Assembly: GCA_003999685.1 (NCBI GenBank)
Contig: CP021222.1
Span: 1,984,001-2,048,000, forward strand
From: Taiwanofungus camphoratus
Lineage: Eukaryota; Basidiomycota; Agaricomycetes; Polyporales; Taiwanofungaceae
DNA length: 64,000 nt
Direction of reading: 5' to 3'
The notes under the pieces are model-generated. The model saw only the letters and a list, made by a program, of their open reading frames with translations, was not told the DNA's origin and did not search any database. The position numbers and the translations under genes were made by a program. Shown one piece after another: positions 12,901 through 24,963 of this stretch. Every line of letters starts with the position of its first letter. Position 1 is the first letter of the stretch.

Positions 12901-15740
12901 TGACAACATGTTTTGAACCATGTCAAAAGCTGAAGGGCGAAAATGAGGTGTCTAAAACTCAAGGAGCATAGGGTGTCTGCGCGAGATTTAGGGTCTCCTG
13001 GATGCACGTTTTGCAGTTGAATGGGGGAGAATGGCTTGATGCCTGTTGCAATACGTTTGACGACGACATCTGCGCATATCTCTAACACATTCGTGGCTAG
13101 TCAGCATTTCGACTGCGTTTACTCAGATTTCCGGTCCTTACTGGCTCAGACCAGCTCAAAGCTGTGAGGCGTAACCTATACGGAACTTCCATCCTTGGAC
13201 CGTAGCAAAGTGAATATCGTCAGAGTGTCCTACAGCCAGTGGATTCGCAGAAAGAGATCAATATTCTTGCTTTAGTTCACTGGTATATAACGTGTTCAAA
13301 TAAAACATGTCAATAACTGTCAAAAGCCTCACCATGAGTTTTACCCGGAACAGGCTGCAGCGGGGTTCAAGCCTGCAGGGCGCTCGGTACCTGCTGAACC
13401 GCGGTAGCTATGAGCCTCGAAACAGAGCTGCCGCTGCGGCACAAGTGGAAGCACGCGTCATGCATGATGCACGACAAGAATAGACTCGACAAGAATAGAC
13501 CGCGGAAAGTAGGGTATTTCATATCCATCGCGCGAAGCCACCGCTGGCGCTTGCAGAATGCCAGATGTCGACGGCCGGCGTGCACGGCTTGAGCTTGAGC
13601 GCTGCTGCGCCTCGAGGCTGAGCGGCGTGGCCAGCATAATGGCAGAAGGTGCAGCTGGATGATGGGGTCGCGACGCTGATGGCCGAGGACATCTGCGCGG
13701 CGTTCGCGACATCGGACAACCCCCTCCCTGAGAGCACACATACCGCAGTCACGATGCGTTCTGGAACACACCTGGCATGGCTGCCACTCACCTCTCGACC
13801 GTGCCTAATATCCGCTTGCCTGTAACCAGGAGGCACGTAAATGAAAAACAAGCCAGGCGATTCGGCCCAGACCCACAAAAGAACAGAAGGGAATATAAGA
13901 ACCATTCTCAGCCAGTAGCCTCGGTATCGTGGTTCGGGGAAGACACGGTGTATAGCCAATATATGTATACGAGGAGCGGCCGTGCAACTGATCTCCGGAG
14001 AGCAGCGTTCTGTTCACTCTATGTATTGATGAAGGACGGAGATGACCCGCCTCGCTGCCTCCGAACCCCCCCACGCCTGGACGCGTGGAATGAGAGCTCG
14101 CTCGTGGTAATAACCATTGATCTGCCATCGGGCTGGACAGAGGGCTTGAGCACACGCTCAGGCATACGTACCAGGGGTCAGCACTTCTTCGAGTGAGGGC
14201 TCCTATGGGCCGTCCAGGGCCGCCAGAGGGGCGAACCCAGCCTGCGCCCCCGATACCGTAGATGCCCCGCGAGGGCGATAAGATGTACGGCCCCCCCGCC
14301 GCGTCGATAGACAGAGGCATAGTCCGCTGGACCACGAAGGGGCGGCAGCAGACACCGGGCGATGTGGTGCTTCTGAAGCGCGCCCTCAAGCTCGATGAGT
14401 CACGTCCCCGCGCGCCCTCCTACGGATCCGAATCTGACCACGCCTGTCGCGTAATCGCGTGACGGGGCGAAGGGGGGTAGCCCATGCTGGTCGCAGATGC
14501 AGCCACGCCCAGAAGCAGCAGGCTGTCGGGTCAACTTGAGCTCGGGGGACTAGCGCGACAGCGCGACGCCGAGCCAGCCCCAACCACGTCCGCCATCATG
14601 GTATCCTGAACGCGCGAATTTGCTAGCAGAGACCGATCGTACGGGAAGTAGGCCCGGGCAGGATCGATCGCCCGAAGGACCGTGACATCGACGGGGCACA
14701 CCGAGGGCGCGGAGAACTGTGACGCCCTGAGATAGAAGCAGGCGGGGAAGACGTGTTAGCGCGCGTACGTGTGCCTTTCGTGCACAGAGCGCCGCGCCGC
14801 AGCGCTCGGGCAGCTATCGCAGGGAACGTCGATAAGCAAGAGCTAATCTGCGAAAAGGGGCGGAAGGTTTAGCTCGGGTTAAAGTTCGGTAGGTTCAAAG
14901 CACAGCGCTCGAGCACGAGCGACAGGGGCCAGGAGGGCAAGGCTACTAGCTGTAGCGGGGTATCGCTGAAGGAGCTAGCCCAACCAAGATATCGAGCTGC
15001 TCCGAGAAAGACAGTACTGATCAGACAGGGGTCATGGATAGATTTTAAGGTTTCAAGCCCGCTTTCGTGCTGGTGCGCGCACTAGCTTTCTTGTCTGCGC
15101 CGTCGGTGCCGAACAAGAGGGCGACTAGTGTTTTGCAGGTCAGAGGTCCAGACGGCCGCCTAGCGGCAGCTGTGTAATAAGCTACAGCCCGCGGGCTTGG
15201 CTGAGCGGCCCGTCTATTCGGGACAAGTGCAAAAATAGCAGTTTACTTTATACCGGGGCACGACGATGATGACCTGTAGGGCTTCCGTGCAAGCTAGCGT
15301 AAAGGCAGCCGGTGTCAACACAAGCAGAGCAGGTCTGATGTGTGATTTACGCTGGGCGCGTGGGCGGTGGGAGGGATAAGTATGCTTATGCACGGCACCT
15401 GGTATGGCAGCGCCATGCGGCGTTTGTCATGGCCATGGCTGCCATCAGGATCACGACGGACATGGCAGCATGACGATCCGCGCGGGGCCCGACGCGCGTG
15501 AGACCGCCATCTCACGCCGAAGGGGTTGCCCGTCGTTGGATGCAGTTGCATCCCTCCTTGCTCGCCAAGCATATGGCCGCGAAAAGCAGCGCTGGCACGC
15601 TCCGAGTCGCGGGCACGAGACCACGGGGAGGCTCGCCGAGCCGATCAGGTCCGAATGTCAGTAGACAGTGTATCTGCGTCTGCTCTAAGGCGAACGATTA
15701 TAGCTGAAAAGACACGGCAGAGTGCGGGGAGAGGCCGCCG
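9975..15740. other. 5.8-kb stretch without a recognisable gene
   Basis: No reading frame here shows a conserved domain, and the open frames are short and overlap on both strands. The left half (10.0-13.1 kb) has ordinary base composition; the right half (13.3-15.7 kb) is clearly GC- and CpG-rich and still has stops in all frames. Small features: a TA microsatellite at 12729-12741 and a 15-bp tandem repeat (CGACAAGAATAGACT) at 13472-13501. It separates two divergently transcribed beta-1,3-glucanase genes, so it should contain both promoters. It could also hold a non-coding RNA or old repeats that cannot be named by eye. Confidence 0.6.
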
Positions 15741-16163
15741 CTGTGACGTTGTCGTTCCTCGTCCAATCGGCAGCTGCCGGCTCAACCAGCAGGGTCGTTA
15801 GCCTCGCGCTCTCTTTATTAATGTCGTCGCCGCGCTCCTTCTGTTTTTCCTCCTTTGCTCGTGCTCCGGCGACCACTTTTCAGCTCTCCTTCCCTCACCA
15901 CTCTTTTCCTCCTCCTCCTTCTCCTCCTCCCCTCCTTCGTCTACCACTCTCCACCTGGTCACACGGGGCTTCCCATCACGCCCATTTTGACTTGACACTT
16001 GCCCCGTGAGTAATTTCCCTATCATTCATGATTTCCAAAGTTCAATAAATCCCGCGCACATCCCATTCGGTGATCGCATCGTGTGCTGCCTCTCCTCTCC
16101 TTTCGATCCACATTCGCTCCCCCATTTACTCAACCAACGCACCCGCCTGCAGAGTCCACCGCC
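15741..16163 (+). promoter_or_regulatory. Pyrimidine-rich leader of the GH5 gene with probable 5' UTR intron
   Basis: A long CT-rich run (about 15890-15950, repeats of CTCCTC) precedes the gene, a common mark of strong fungal promoters just before the transcript start. A probable 147-nt leader intron runs from GTGAGT at 16006 to CTGCAG ending at 16152, leaving AGTCCACCGCC before the ATG at 16164. The intron is an inference from splice signals; no transcript is available. Confidence 0.45.
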
Positions 16164-19012
16164 ATGCCGCGTCCCTACGACCCCGTGCCCCTCTCCCCCA
16201 CCCGCCACCCCTACCACCCGGAAACAGAGCCCTTAGACGACTTCCACGACGACCTCCCCTCCCTTGCCGCCCGCGCCCACTTCATGGGTGCAGCCCTCGC
16301 AGACGAGGCCTCCGACTCTCGCCCCTCCTTCCAGGGCTCCCACAACAGCGTCCCCTCCTCCACAGAAGACTACTCTTCCTCCATCCGCGCCCTCAACCCC
16401 GGTCCGCCCCTCCCCCCAAAGGATCCCGCCTTCTACAGCCTCAACTACTACCGCGACGATCCCCACCCCCCCGACCTCAACGCGAGCGAGCAGTCCATCG
16501 GCGCCAGCAAGTTCTTCAAGTCCCCCGCGTCCCCACGCAGCCCGTATCTCAGCGAGAAGCGCACCGTGTACGCGTCCCCTGCCCGTCGCTCCCGCCGCCG
16601 TGCTTTCCTCATCGTCGGCGCCATCGCACTCGCGATCGCGATCGTCGTTGTCGTCGTCGCCGTCTACTTTGGCGTCGTCAAGCATCACTCGAACGACGGC
16701 AGCACCGCCGGCAGCCTCGCGGGCGGCAGCGGGAGTGCGAGCGCGGGCCCGTCCGCCAACGCGTCGGGTCCGTCGAGCAAGGTCGTTGTGACGGGCGGCG
16801 ATGGGAGCCTGGTGACGACGGAGGACGGGTCGACGTTCACGTACGCGAACTCGTTCGGCGGGTACTGGTACTACGACCCGAGCAACCCGCTCACCAACTA
16901 TGCGCGCGCGCAGGCGTGGACGCCCGCGCTGAACGAGACGTTCGCGTACGGGCAGGACAACATCCGCGGGTGCGTGCCTCTGCTTCTGCTTCTCCGCGAT
17001 CGCAGTCATCGAAGACGGCGTCTCCCACAGCGTCAATCTCGGCGGGTGGCTCGTCACTGAACCTGTAAGCCGCTTCCCCGCCTTCGCGCTTACGTCATCG
17101 GACGCGTTCTGACTTGCTGCTTCTAGTTCATGCAAGTGGCGTGCTTGTCTTTGTGTGTGCGGCGTGACTGAGGCAGGCTTCTTGTAGTGCACCCGCGCTC
17201 TTTGAAAAATACGTCAATAGCTCAACGCCCGCCGTCGACGAGTGGACGCTCAGCGAGGCGATGGCTGCCGACAGCGCCGGCGGCGGCCTCGGCCAGCTCG
17301 AGGACCACTACAAGACCTTCATCGTGCGTCTTCTTCTGTGCTTCTGATCCACTGGGGGCACGCGTGTTGATCGCCGATCGTAGACCGAGCAGGACTTTGC
17401 TGAGATCGCGGGCGCGGGCCTCAACTTTGTGCGCATCCCTCTCGCATACTGGGCCATCGAGGTGCGCGAGGGCGAGCCATTCCTCGCCAAGACATCCTGG
17501 ACGTGCGTTTTCCTTACCACCCTGTTGTTGACGTCCGCGCGCTGATCCGTGTTCCCCCCGCGCGCGACAGGTACTTCCTCAAGGCGGTCGAGTGGGCGCG
17601 CAAGTACGGGCTGCGCATCAACCTCGACTTCCACGCGCTGCCGGGCAGCCAGAACGGCTGGAACCACTCGGGCAAGCTCGGCAGCATCAACGTGCTCAAC
17701 GGGCCGATGGGCCTCGCGAACGCGCAGCGCAGCCTGGACTACATCCGCATCCTCGCGGAATTCATCTCGCAGCCGCAGTACAGCGCAGTCGTCCCGCTCT
17801 TCTCGGTCACCAACGAGCCGTACGGCATGACCACCGGTCAGCCGAACCTCGCGAGCTAGTGCGTTTGGTTCCTGTTCTCGGTTCTCGGTGGGACTGAATC
17901 TGACGTGATGTGGTTTGCAGCTACTACCAAGCGTACAACCTCGTGCGCGAAGCGAGCGGCATAGGCGAGGGCAACGGCCCGTATGTCGTGTACCACGACG
18001 GTTTCTTCGGGCTGGACAACTGGGCGGGCTTCCTCGCAAACGCGGACCGCACCGCGCTCGACATCCATCAGTATGTATGCTTTGAAGGCCAGTCCTCGCA
18101 GACGTACTCGGAGCGCCTCACGGTGCCGTGCGACACGTGGGGCGCGCCGCAGAACGCGAGCATGAGTGCCTTTGGGCTGTCCGTCGCGGGCGAGTTCAGC
18201 AACGCGCTCAACGACTGCGGCCTGTGGGTGAACGGCGTGGGCGACGGCACGCGCTACGAGGGCACATACCAGTCCGGCGGGCCGTGGCCCCGCGTCGGGA
18301 GCTGCACGCAGTGGACGGACTGGCAGAGCTGGAACGCGACGTTCAAGGCGGACATCAACAACTGGGCGCTCGCGAGCATGAGCGCGCTGCAGGTGCGTGG
18401 GCATGGACGTGCGCGCGGTGCGCTGCGAGTACGCTGATGCTGGGCCGTGTGCAGAACTACTTTTTCTGGACCTGGAAGATCGGCAACTCGTCCGTGACCG
18501 GCGTCGTCGAGTCGCCGCAGTGGTCGTACCAGCTCGGCCTGCAGAACGGCTGGATGCCGACCGACCCCAGGCAGGCAGACGGCGTGTGCAGCCCCACGCA
18601 GGTCTGGACACCGCCGCTGCAGGCGTGGCAGACAGGCGGGTCCGGCGCGGGCCAGCTGGCCGCCTCGCTCTCGGCGCAATACGTGTGGCCCCCGGCGACG
18701 ATGAGCAACTCGGGCTACGCGAGCGCGGTCTCGCTCTTCCCGTCGTACACGCCGACCGGCACGCTCGTCACGCTGCCGCCGCCCACGTTCACCGCCAGCG
18801 GCGGCAAGACGGCCAGCGCGAGCGTCGGCGACGGCTGGGCGAACCCGTCGGATACGGCGCAGATGCACGTCGACGTCGCGACGTGCAGCTACCTCAACCC
18901 CTGGATCGGGCCGACAAACCCGCCCTCACCCCTATGCTCCGGCGGGGCGCGCAGGCGCGCGGCTGAGCCCGCGCCAGCGCCCCAGCCGCTGCCCACGCCG
19001 CCCCCGGTATAG
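16164..19012 (+). CDS. Membrane-anchored GH5 glucan 1,3-beta-glucosidase (Exg type)
   Basis: Exo-beta-1,3-glucanase acting at the cell surface on wall glucan. Start chosen at 16164 (CCGCCATGCC); an in-frame ATG at 16083 lies in the leader intron. Exons: 16164-16969, 17031-17064, 17127-17131, 17188-17323, 17384-17502, 17571-17858, 17921-18392, 18455-19012; they sum to 806 codons. Residues 1-145 form a proline/serine-rich cytoplasmic tail, followed by one membrane segment (AFLIVGAIALAIAIVVVVVA) with RRSRRR before it, so a type II membrane protein. The catalytic domain starts near GGYWYYDPSN; NIRG-VNLGGWLVTEPFI, LNFVRIPLAYWA, the acid/base Glu in FSVTNEPYG and the nucleophile Glu in VAGEFSNAL are GH5_9 hallmarks. 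The C-terminus ends in a proline-rich tail. One intron uses a GC donor and one exon is only five bases. Strong GC3 bias creates long false frames on the other strand. Confidence 0.93.
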
Positions 19013-19330
19013 TCTCTCTTGCATCGTCTCCCGTCTCTCCTCCCGTATAGTGCACCGCGGTGTTATAAGGGACATTCTAATGTGACATTATTGATAACAC
19101 GCTAACGCGTCTGCATCACCGCATGGACTTATTTCGCGCTCGAACGGACTCGCTGCGATCGCCCTATGGTACAGTACGGCTTTGTTAACATAGTACATAT
19201 TAGCTAGCATTCATGTCACGGCGGCCTCGGACTGCGTTGATGCGTTCGGTAGTAGAATCGAAGAAAACGGCCGTCTGGCTGTAACGATACGATCGGGGTC
19301 TGTATTGTCGTGTAGAGTGAATACAGGCGA
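19013..19330. other. Intergenic 3' region between convergent genes
   Basis: Lies between the GH5 stop and the stop of the small IF1-like gene, so it should carry both 3' UTRs and polyadenylation sites. No canonical element stands out. Confidence 0.5.
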
Positions 19331-19668
19331 TCAGTGCTCTCCGCTGGTGGTAGCGTATCTGTCCTCCAGGTCCTCCTGGCCGCTGTATCCGCCCTCGAAG
19401 TCCCTGTCCATTTCGGATTTGGTGTTCGCCTGAGCGGCTTGTTCCCGGAGAGCAGCTAGTTGTTCTCGTTCCTGTTCGCCTTTCAAATCAGCTCTTGTCT
19501 CGTGCATCATGAGCTGCTCGGCCACCAGAGCTTCTCACCTTTTCGCGCGCATATCTAGCCTCTTCTCCTTGTTCTCTCGACTCCCAAGTGGGATCCTTGC
19601 CAAGCCTCAGCAACTTCATGCAGGTGTAGTATGTTTCAACTCACCTCTGCTGTTTTTCCTGAAGACAT
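19331..19668 (-). CDS. Small IF1-like protein (mitochondrial ATPase inhibitor family)
   Basis: Predicted 73-residue protein from three exons: 19668-19645, 19595-19539 and 19471-19331, with introns of 49 and 67 nt that both have good GTGAG donors. The central helix SREQGEEARYAREKEREQLA lines up with the inhibitory core of animal IF1 (KREQAEEERYFRARAREQLAAL), including the REQ, EE, RY and REQLAAL residues. IF1 blocks ATP hydrolysis by F1Fo-ATP synthase when membrane potential falls. Unlike animal IF1 the part after the core is not a long coiled coil but a short acidic, glycine-containing tail (GGYSGQEDLEDRY). No mitochondrial presequence is visible with this start; a further upstream exon is possible. 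Family call is from the motif as I remember it, so the exact function is inferred. Confidence 0.6.
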
Positions 19669-19929
19669 TGTATTGTCGCTCGTGAACGGGGCTGACGGTG
19701 CAGAGGGCGACGTCACTTGTTGTGTCAAGATCTGAGCTCCTATAGTGGGGCCCTGGGCAATCACATGTTTCATGCAAATTCATTTGTATACAAGGCCGAC
19801 AATACAAATGTAATGTACAATGCGCCAACATCGATCGATGCAACGATAACCAATAAATTACGACTGCGGATATGTGCCGTTCTGACTGCCCGCCGTTTGT
19901 TGTTGCTAGACACGAGTAAGATGAGCGTT

Positions 19930-20512
19930 TCATTCGGAATCACAAATGCGACACACCCGCATCATGCTCTGCTGCAGGCGAATAGCCTGTTCCACCTGTT
20001 CCGGAGTGAACTGAGCCCCGTGCACGCCTTGCACATGATAGTAACTCATGTTCGTGGCAGGACGAGGCATGGAGTTGACAGGAACATTCTGCGATGCCGT
20101 GGTCATACCCGAATGCTGCTGAGCAGACGGTGGACGTGATAGACCTGTTCCACTCGTAGGCGGGGCCGACGGCAGTGGGGGTGACTGCTGTGGAATCCCA
20201 GGAGAAGAACTTGTCGCACGAGGTGCGTAAGGCGGAGATAGATGTGCACTATTCATGGCGGGTTGCGCAATACTCATGTTGCCTGCAGCTTGCACTTGTG
20301 CCTGTGCTTGCGCTAGAGCTCGCGCTTGAACAGCCTGAGCTTGCATCACCTGTGATGGCGACAAACGAGCGTTCGCTAGAGCCATCGAATTGGACAGCCT
20401 CTGCTGCTGAGAAATACCAACCTGACTGCGGATCTGCGGAACCAAATGTGCTTGCGGCATTGCATTACCAGGAGGTCTGGCTACTCCATTCTGTGTCTGC
20501 TGTGGTTGCTGC

Positions 20513-20544
<32 letters not shown>

Positions 20545-23500
20545 AGCCAATTGGGCCTGCTGCTAATAATAAAATTTGGTCAGACAGCCAAAAGGTAACG
20601 AGGTGTTAATCACCATGTTGGGAGCAGCTTGCAGCCTCTGCGCTTGTTCTCGCATGAGATGTTGTTGCCGAACAAGCTCTGCCTCATTCCTTCTCCTTAA
20701 TAACAGTTCCTGATTGTCTCTGGCGTCTTTCTCCGCTTTCATACGGCTGAGTTCGGCAGGTGTGAGCTTAGGCATCTTGTTGTATTGACCATGGGTATCA
20801 TGAACCGCTGCTGGCTTTCTTTGATTCTCTTCAATTGACCTGCTGGTTAGTGGATAAATTAAAGACTTGACAAGCACGCACGGGTAGACTTCTGAGCTGT
20901 CTCTTTCTTCCTGATAGACTTACGGATGGCATCATACATCAAATTGTGTCTACGGCGCTTCCTAGGTTCTGAGGGAGGGCCCGCTGAAGCACTGACATTG
21001 TTGATGTTTGCTAGCGCAACATTGGTATTTGCTGACCGTTTATAGCCTCTTGTCGTCATTTGAGTGGGAGTGGACAAAGTTGAAGGGAGAGCATCGTCTT
21101 CGGTAGCATCGCAGGTCGACACCGGACGATTGCCCCATCGTGCATTCCAGCGATCAAAACAATCCCGGGCGCTTCTTTTGTCCGTCGATATAGTCACCCT
21201 GGACGAGTTGAAGGCGTCTGCTATGAGCAACCAGTTGTTGGGATATTTCTCAGCGAGTTGTTTCAATAGGACGTCTTCATTAGAGGTCCAAACGTGATCG
21301 ACGGTGCGTCTACGGCCATCTTTTGGAGGTCCGGGAAGGAGAGGGGCATTCCCAGATGGAGAGTTAGGCTTAATGCCTTCGAACAAACCTATGACAGGGT
21401 CAAATGATGCAAAACAACGCGGTTAGGAAGCACCAAGCTTACTGCACAAGTTCTCTTCAACTGTGCGAACAGAAGTACGTTCGAAGTCGGCCACAACCGT
21501 AGACTCCTCTACGACATGCCATTGTCCATTTTTCCAATGTTTAGATGGCTGTAGAGCTCCGAGAAGACTAGGTTTGCAGTGCATAAAGTCAGACATCGGA
21601 ACCAGCTTAGAATACGTAGTATCCTCCTGTCTCTTGTTGGGATCGTCTTTGTCCGCCCTCTTTTCAGACTTCTTTCGATTTTCTGTCCCCACTGACGATG
21701 ACGTTACCGGGACGTCGAGTAGACCCAGTGGCTGTAGATCAGGGAAAATGGCCGAGAGGTCTGTGGGAGCAGGCAGCGCCGAGAACGATGGGTCTTCGGT
21801 TGATAGCTCAGACATGCCCTTGATGATATCGAGATCATCGAAGTCAAGGAACAACTTGTCGATATCGGAATAGATTATTTGCTCCCGTAACGGTGCATAT
21901 ATGTTTGATTTAGATTTGTGTTTTACCGTGGGTTGTGCATTCTCACTCTCCAATACGTGTTTTCCAAGCACAGGGTCCTTGGAATCTGATTTGAGTCCCT
22001 GAGCACTCCCTGCGCCAGTATCATCCCGCTTCAAAAGGGTTTCTTCATCATCTCTAGTATTAGCTTTGACGGTTGCCTCGGTATCGACTTCCATTGCACT
22101 GTGGTTCTCACCGTCGTCTGTATTGCGAAGAGCCGATAGGTCTTCAATGTCTTCAACCTTAGGTTCAACATGTTCTGAATCAAAGCCGAGTCGCTCACTA
22201 CCGTCATGTACATGACCTTCAGGCCTGTTCATGGTCTCTTCGAGCATGGCTCCAGGCGCAAGGACATCGAACACATCATGTTGTTCTTTGTCTTGTTCCT
22301 CGTCGCTGTCATCGTCTGAGCCATAGTCGTTTATCGGCGTGTTAGTTTCTCCAGAGTCGATTCTTTGATCCTCTTCTGTGTCAGGTAGTTCGACGTTCGC
22401 GTCTTCATCATGAGAATCTATACCTTCATCGTCTTCGAGATCCTCTAGGCGTGGTCTTTTCCAGAGCACGCAGATACCCCTTCGGACCCTTTCCTCTAGA
22501 GTACCAGCATTATGCCAATCTATTACTGCATGAGCCAGATTGAAAGCAAGTGCGATTTTCCATCTTCGTTCTTCACGGAAATCAATCCGCATCCATTTCT
22601 ATGAATTGAAGAAACTTCGGGTAAGTCACCATGCCACCCTCTGAGCTCGGTAAGTATTACCATCTCGTCCATCAGGTGGTCCCAATGTGTCTTCATTAGC
22701 CCGCCTACACCCCTTTGTTTCTTCGGTTGTCTATAACTCCACCCACCATTCTCCTTCAGCGTTTCGATTCGATCGAGGGTACGAATTAGTCTAATTTCGG
22801 TGATAGCAACCTGTCGGTGAAAAAAAATCAGTCTTGAGTGAATCAAACAAGCCATACTTGCGTACATTCCAGTCGCGCGTGCTTAAGCATTTAGTGGCTT
22901 TCGATAGCTTCTTCCACACCGGATTCGCGCGCAAAACGGCACCCCATTTATTGATACCCATAGGGGTCCACTCGTCTGACTTCTTGTCTCCTCTCTCCTT
23001 ATCATTTTTCTCTTTCTCCTTTTCACGTCTCCGCTGATGTCTTCCGGATTTTCCCTTGCGATTGAATTCAGCGGGGAGAAGGCTCAGAGGAGGCAATGTA
23101 TATTCGGGTTTGAAATGAAGGAAATCATCAGGAGGGAAAGCTTTCCCTGAGTCTGTAGCCATAGACTCATCCTGAGGCCCGAGGTTTACATCGAAGTTGA
23201 AATTGACCGGAACTGAAGGTCGAGGTGTTGGTATCGAATATTGCACAGGTCGTCGAGGCTCGGTGGGAACAAAGAGAAGCGCAGACATTGTGGGCGAGGA
23301 TGGACGCAATAAATTGGCGACTGTGTCTTCACTTGTCTCCAGGATCGTGATTTCGTCTTCTGCTGAGTCGACTGCGGGATCTTCCCTTAGATTGTCCTGC
23401 ATGGTGGCAGCTGTCTCTCGTTCGACAGGTTCGTCATACAAGACCGTAGGTACGTGTGCGGGGGACTGCGACTTGAGTGGCACAGCTGAATGAGCTCGCG

Positions 23501-24293
23501 AGGCATCCAGGGTTACCGAGCACATCCTGGAGGTAGGAGAGAAACGTGACGGAGGAGGCGTAGAGGGCGAGCCTATAAGGTCAAGCTCGTCATGTTCGTC
23601 GCCGCTGACATCTGAACGGCGCCTGGTGGTAGACCTGGCTTTTCGTCGGGCGCCCCTCTGCGGTTGCGACTCCAGTATGAGGACGTCGTCAGATCCCGCT
23701 TCTTCATCAACTGAAACACTTGAGCGTGATATATTGACAGGTGCGTCAGGGATGCCTTCGTCAACATTCATCGCTTCATTTTCGTGAACATTCTGGTCAG
23801 GACATTTTGGTCCTTTCATAGCTTCAGCAGTAGCAGCCGGCGAAGCCGGAGGTTCAGACATGGGAGATTCCGGAGTAATATTGTCGACGGCAATTCTTGA
23901 TGGCTCTTCTCCGGCCGACCCACCTTCACCGAATATCGCAGCAAGCCCGAATAAATCATCGTCTGAAAAATTAGTTATACTGCCAGTGTCAGGGCTTAAG
24001 ATGATGGTCAGCACGTCTTCAGATTGACAAAGACAGCACCTACTGCTTCTCCAAGTCGAACCTCTCGATGAAGACTTCGATGCTTTCTTCTGAGCTTTCA
24101 TCCACGTTGAGGACAGGACCAAGATCGTCTCGTCTCCTGAGTAGATTATACATCTCCTTAAGAAGTTCGTTTCTCCGTCTCGATATTTCTCTGGATGAAG
24201 CTCTTACCAAGGCCTTTGTGGTTCAAGAATCTATGTTACTTACTGCAATTGCATGAGACGATCCTCCACTAGAGCTTCTACCGATTGTGACAT
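19930..24293 (-). CDS. VID21: NuA4 histone acetyltransferase scaffold Vid21/Eaf1 (HSA and SANT domains)
   Basis: Platform subunit of the NuA4 histone H4 acetyltransferase, nuclear. Start at 24293: the first exon reads MSQSVEALVEDRLMQL, a 53-nt intron follows, and the next exon continues EISRRRNELLKEMYNLL and VFIERFDLEK. Then come about 380 residues of acidic, low-complexity sequence (23.0-24.0 kb), the HSA domain (THWDHLMDEMVILTE at 22.7 kb, then after an intron FREERRWKIALAFNLAHAV at 22.55 kb), an acidic middle part, and the SANT/Myb domain (VWTSNEDVLLKQLAEKYPNNW at 21.25 kb, with SARDCFDRW). The C-terminal exon is glutamine-rich with a polyQ run. HSA before SANT, with a Q-rich tail, is the Eaf1 layout. 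The HSA helix is known to bind actin and Arp4. Confidence 0.92.
20498..20544 (-). repeat. CAG/CAA repeat coding for polyglutamine in VID21
   Basis: A run of CAG and CAA codons gives about 13 glutamines in the C-terminal exon of VID21, broken once or twice near its ends by other codons. Mixed CAG/CAA use suggests selection for the peptide more than simple slippage. Confidence 0.8.
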
Positions 24294-24963
24294 AATTCAA
24301 GAACACAAAGAAGTAGGTTTGTAGGCTAAAGGTCGTTGAATAACGTTGTACAAGTCGGCCTCGATTACATGCCACTGTAACTTGTCTAACTGCTAGGCGG
24401 TTGTTCACAGTGTAGCTTCAGTCCAAGTGCTCTTTACAGATTTCGGATATAGTAGTAAGAGATCTTCGTGAACTTGAGTAGATACTATGAAGGTCGGCAG
24501 TCAGTGGCAAGACTCTTAGAACGAGCGCCTCCCCGAGAGTGGCCACGGAAATTGCCGCTCCCTCCTGTTCGCATCAAAAAAGTTTGTGCGACTGCTTCGA
24601 ATGGAATGCGAAGTTCGCATTGAGTTGTGAGCTCAACAAAACACATACGGATCAACTCCACCCTCCGAAATTCACATCGCATGCAATGCGCATTGTGCGC
24701 AGCTATAGTCATGTTCCACGGTCAAGCTCCATTGTGTGGGGTGCATGTGATGTGAATTGTTGAATCAAATTATAGACGCCTGCGCACCATCAGTCTGGCA
24801 GCTATTACCACTCGAACTTGCAAAAAATCATAACTCACTAAATTGTAGCTAAGGGTATCAGAAAGCCATGCAACAGTACAAACGAACGTCAAGTAGTGAG
24901 GGAAGAGTGACGGATGAGCAGATGATACGAATGTCCAGGCAAAAGTTCACCAAGTGCCGACAA
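24294..24963. promoter_or_regulatory. Promoter region of VID21 and 3' region of KNR4
   Basis: Both neighbours are on the minus strand, so this 670-bp gap should carry the VID21 promoter at its left end and the KNR4 3' UTR at its right end. No coding signal is visible, and no clear TATA box. Confidence 0.5.

Noticed and set aside
12813-13088. Minus-strand frame of 91 codons
   Set aside because: Reads weakly protein-like at its start but has no motif or intron support.
13367-14389. Several overlapping frames of 130-190 codons in the GC-rich block
   Set aside because: Found on both strands with Arg/Ser-rich, motif-free translations, as expected by chance at high GC.
9920-15900. tRNA, 5S rRNA or other structured RNA in the long gap
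   Set aside because: No B-box (GGTTCGAATCC type), no 5S consensus and no other known RNA motif was found by eye; a covariance-model scan would settle it.
16083-16163. Upstream in-frame ATG for the GH5 gene
   Set aside because: It lies in a probable leader intron and adds a stretch without conservation; the ATG at 16164 has a better context.
16070-18966. Long open frames on both strands overlapping the GH5 gene (up to about 330 codons)
   Set aside because: They are Arg/Pro/Ala-rich shadows caused by strong GC bias at third positions; only the GH5 frame has conserved motifs and splice sites.
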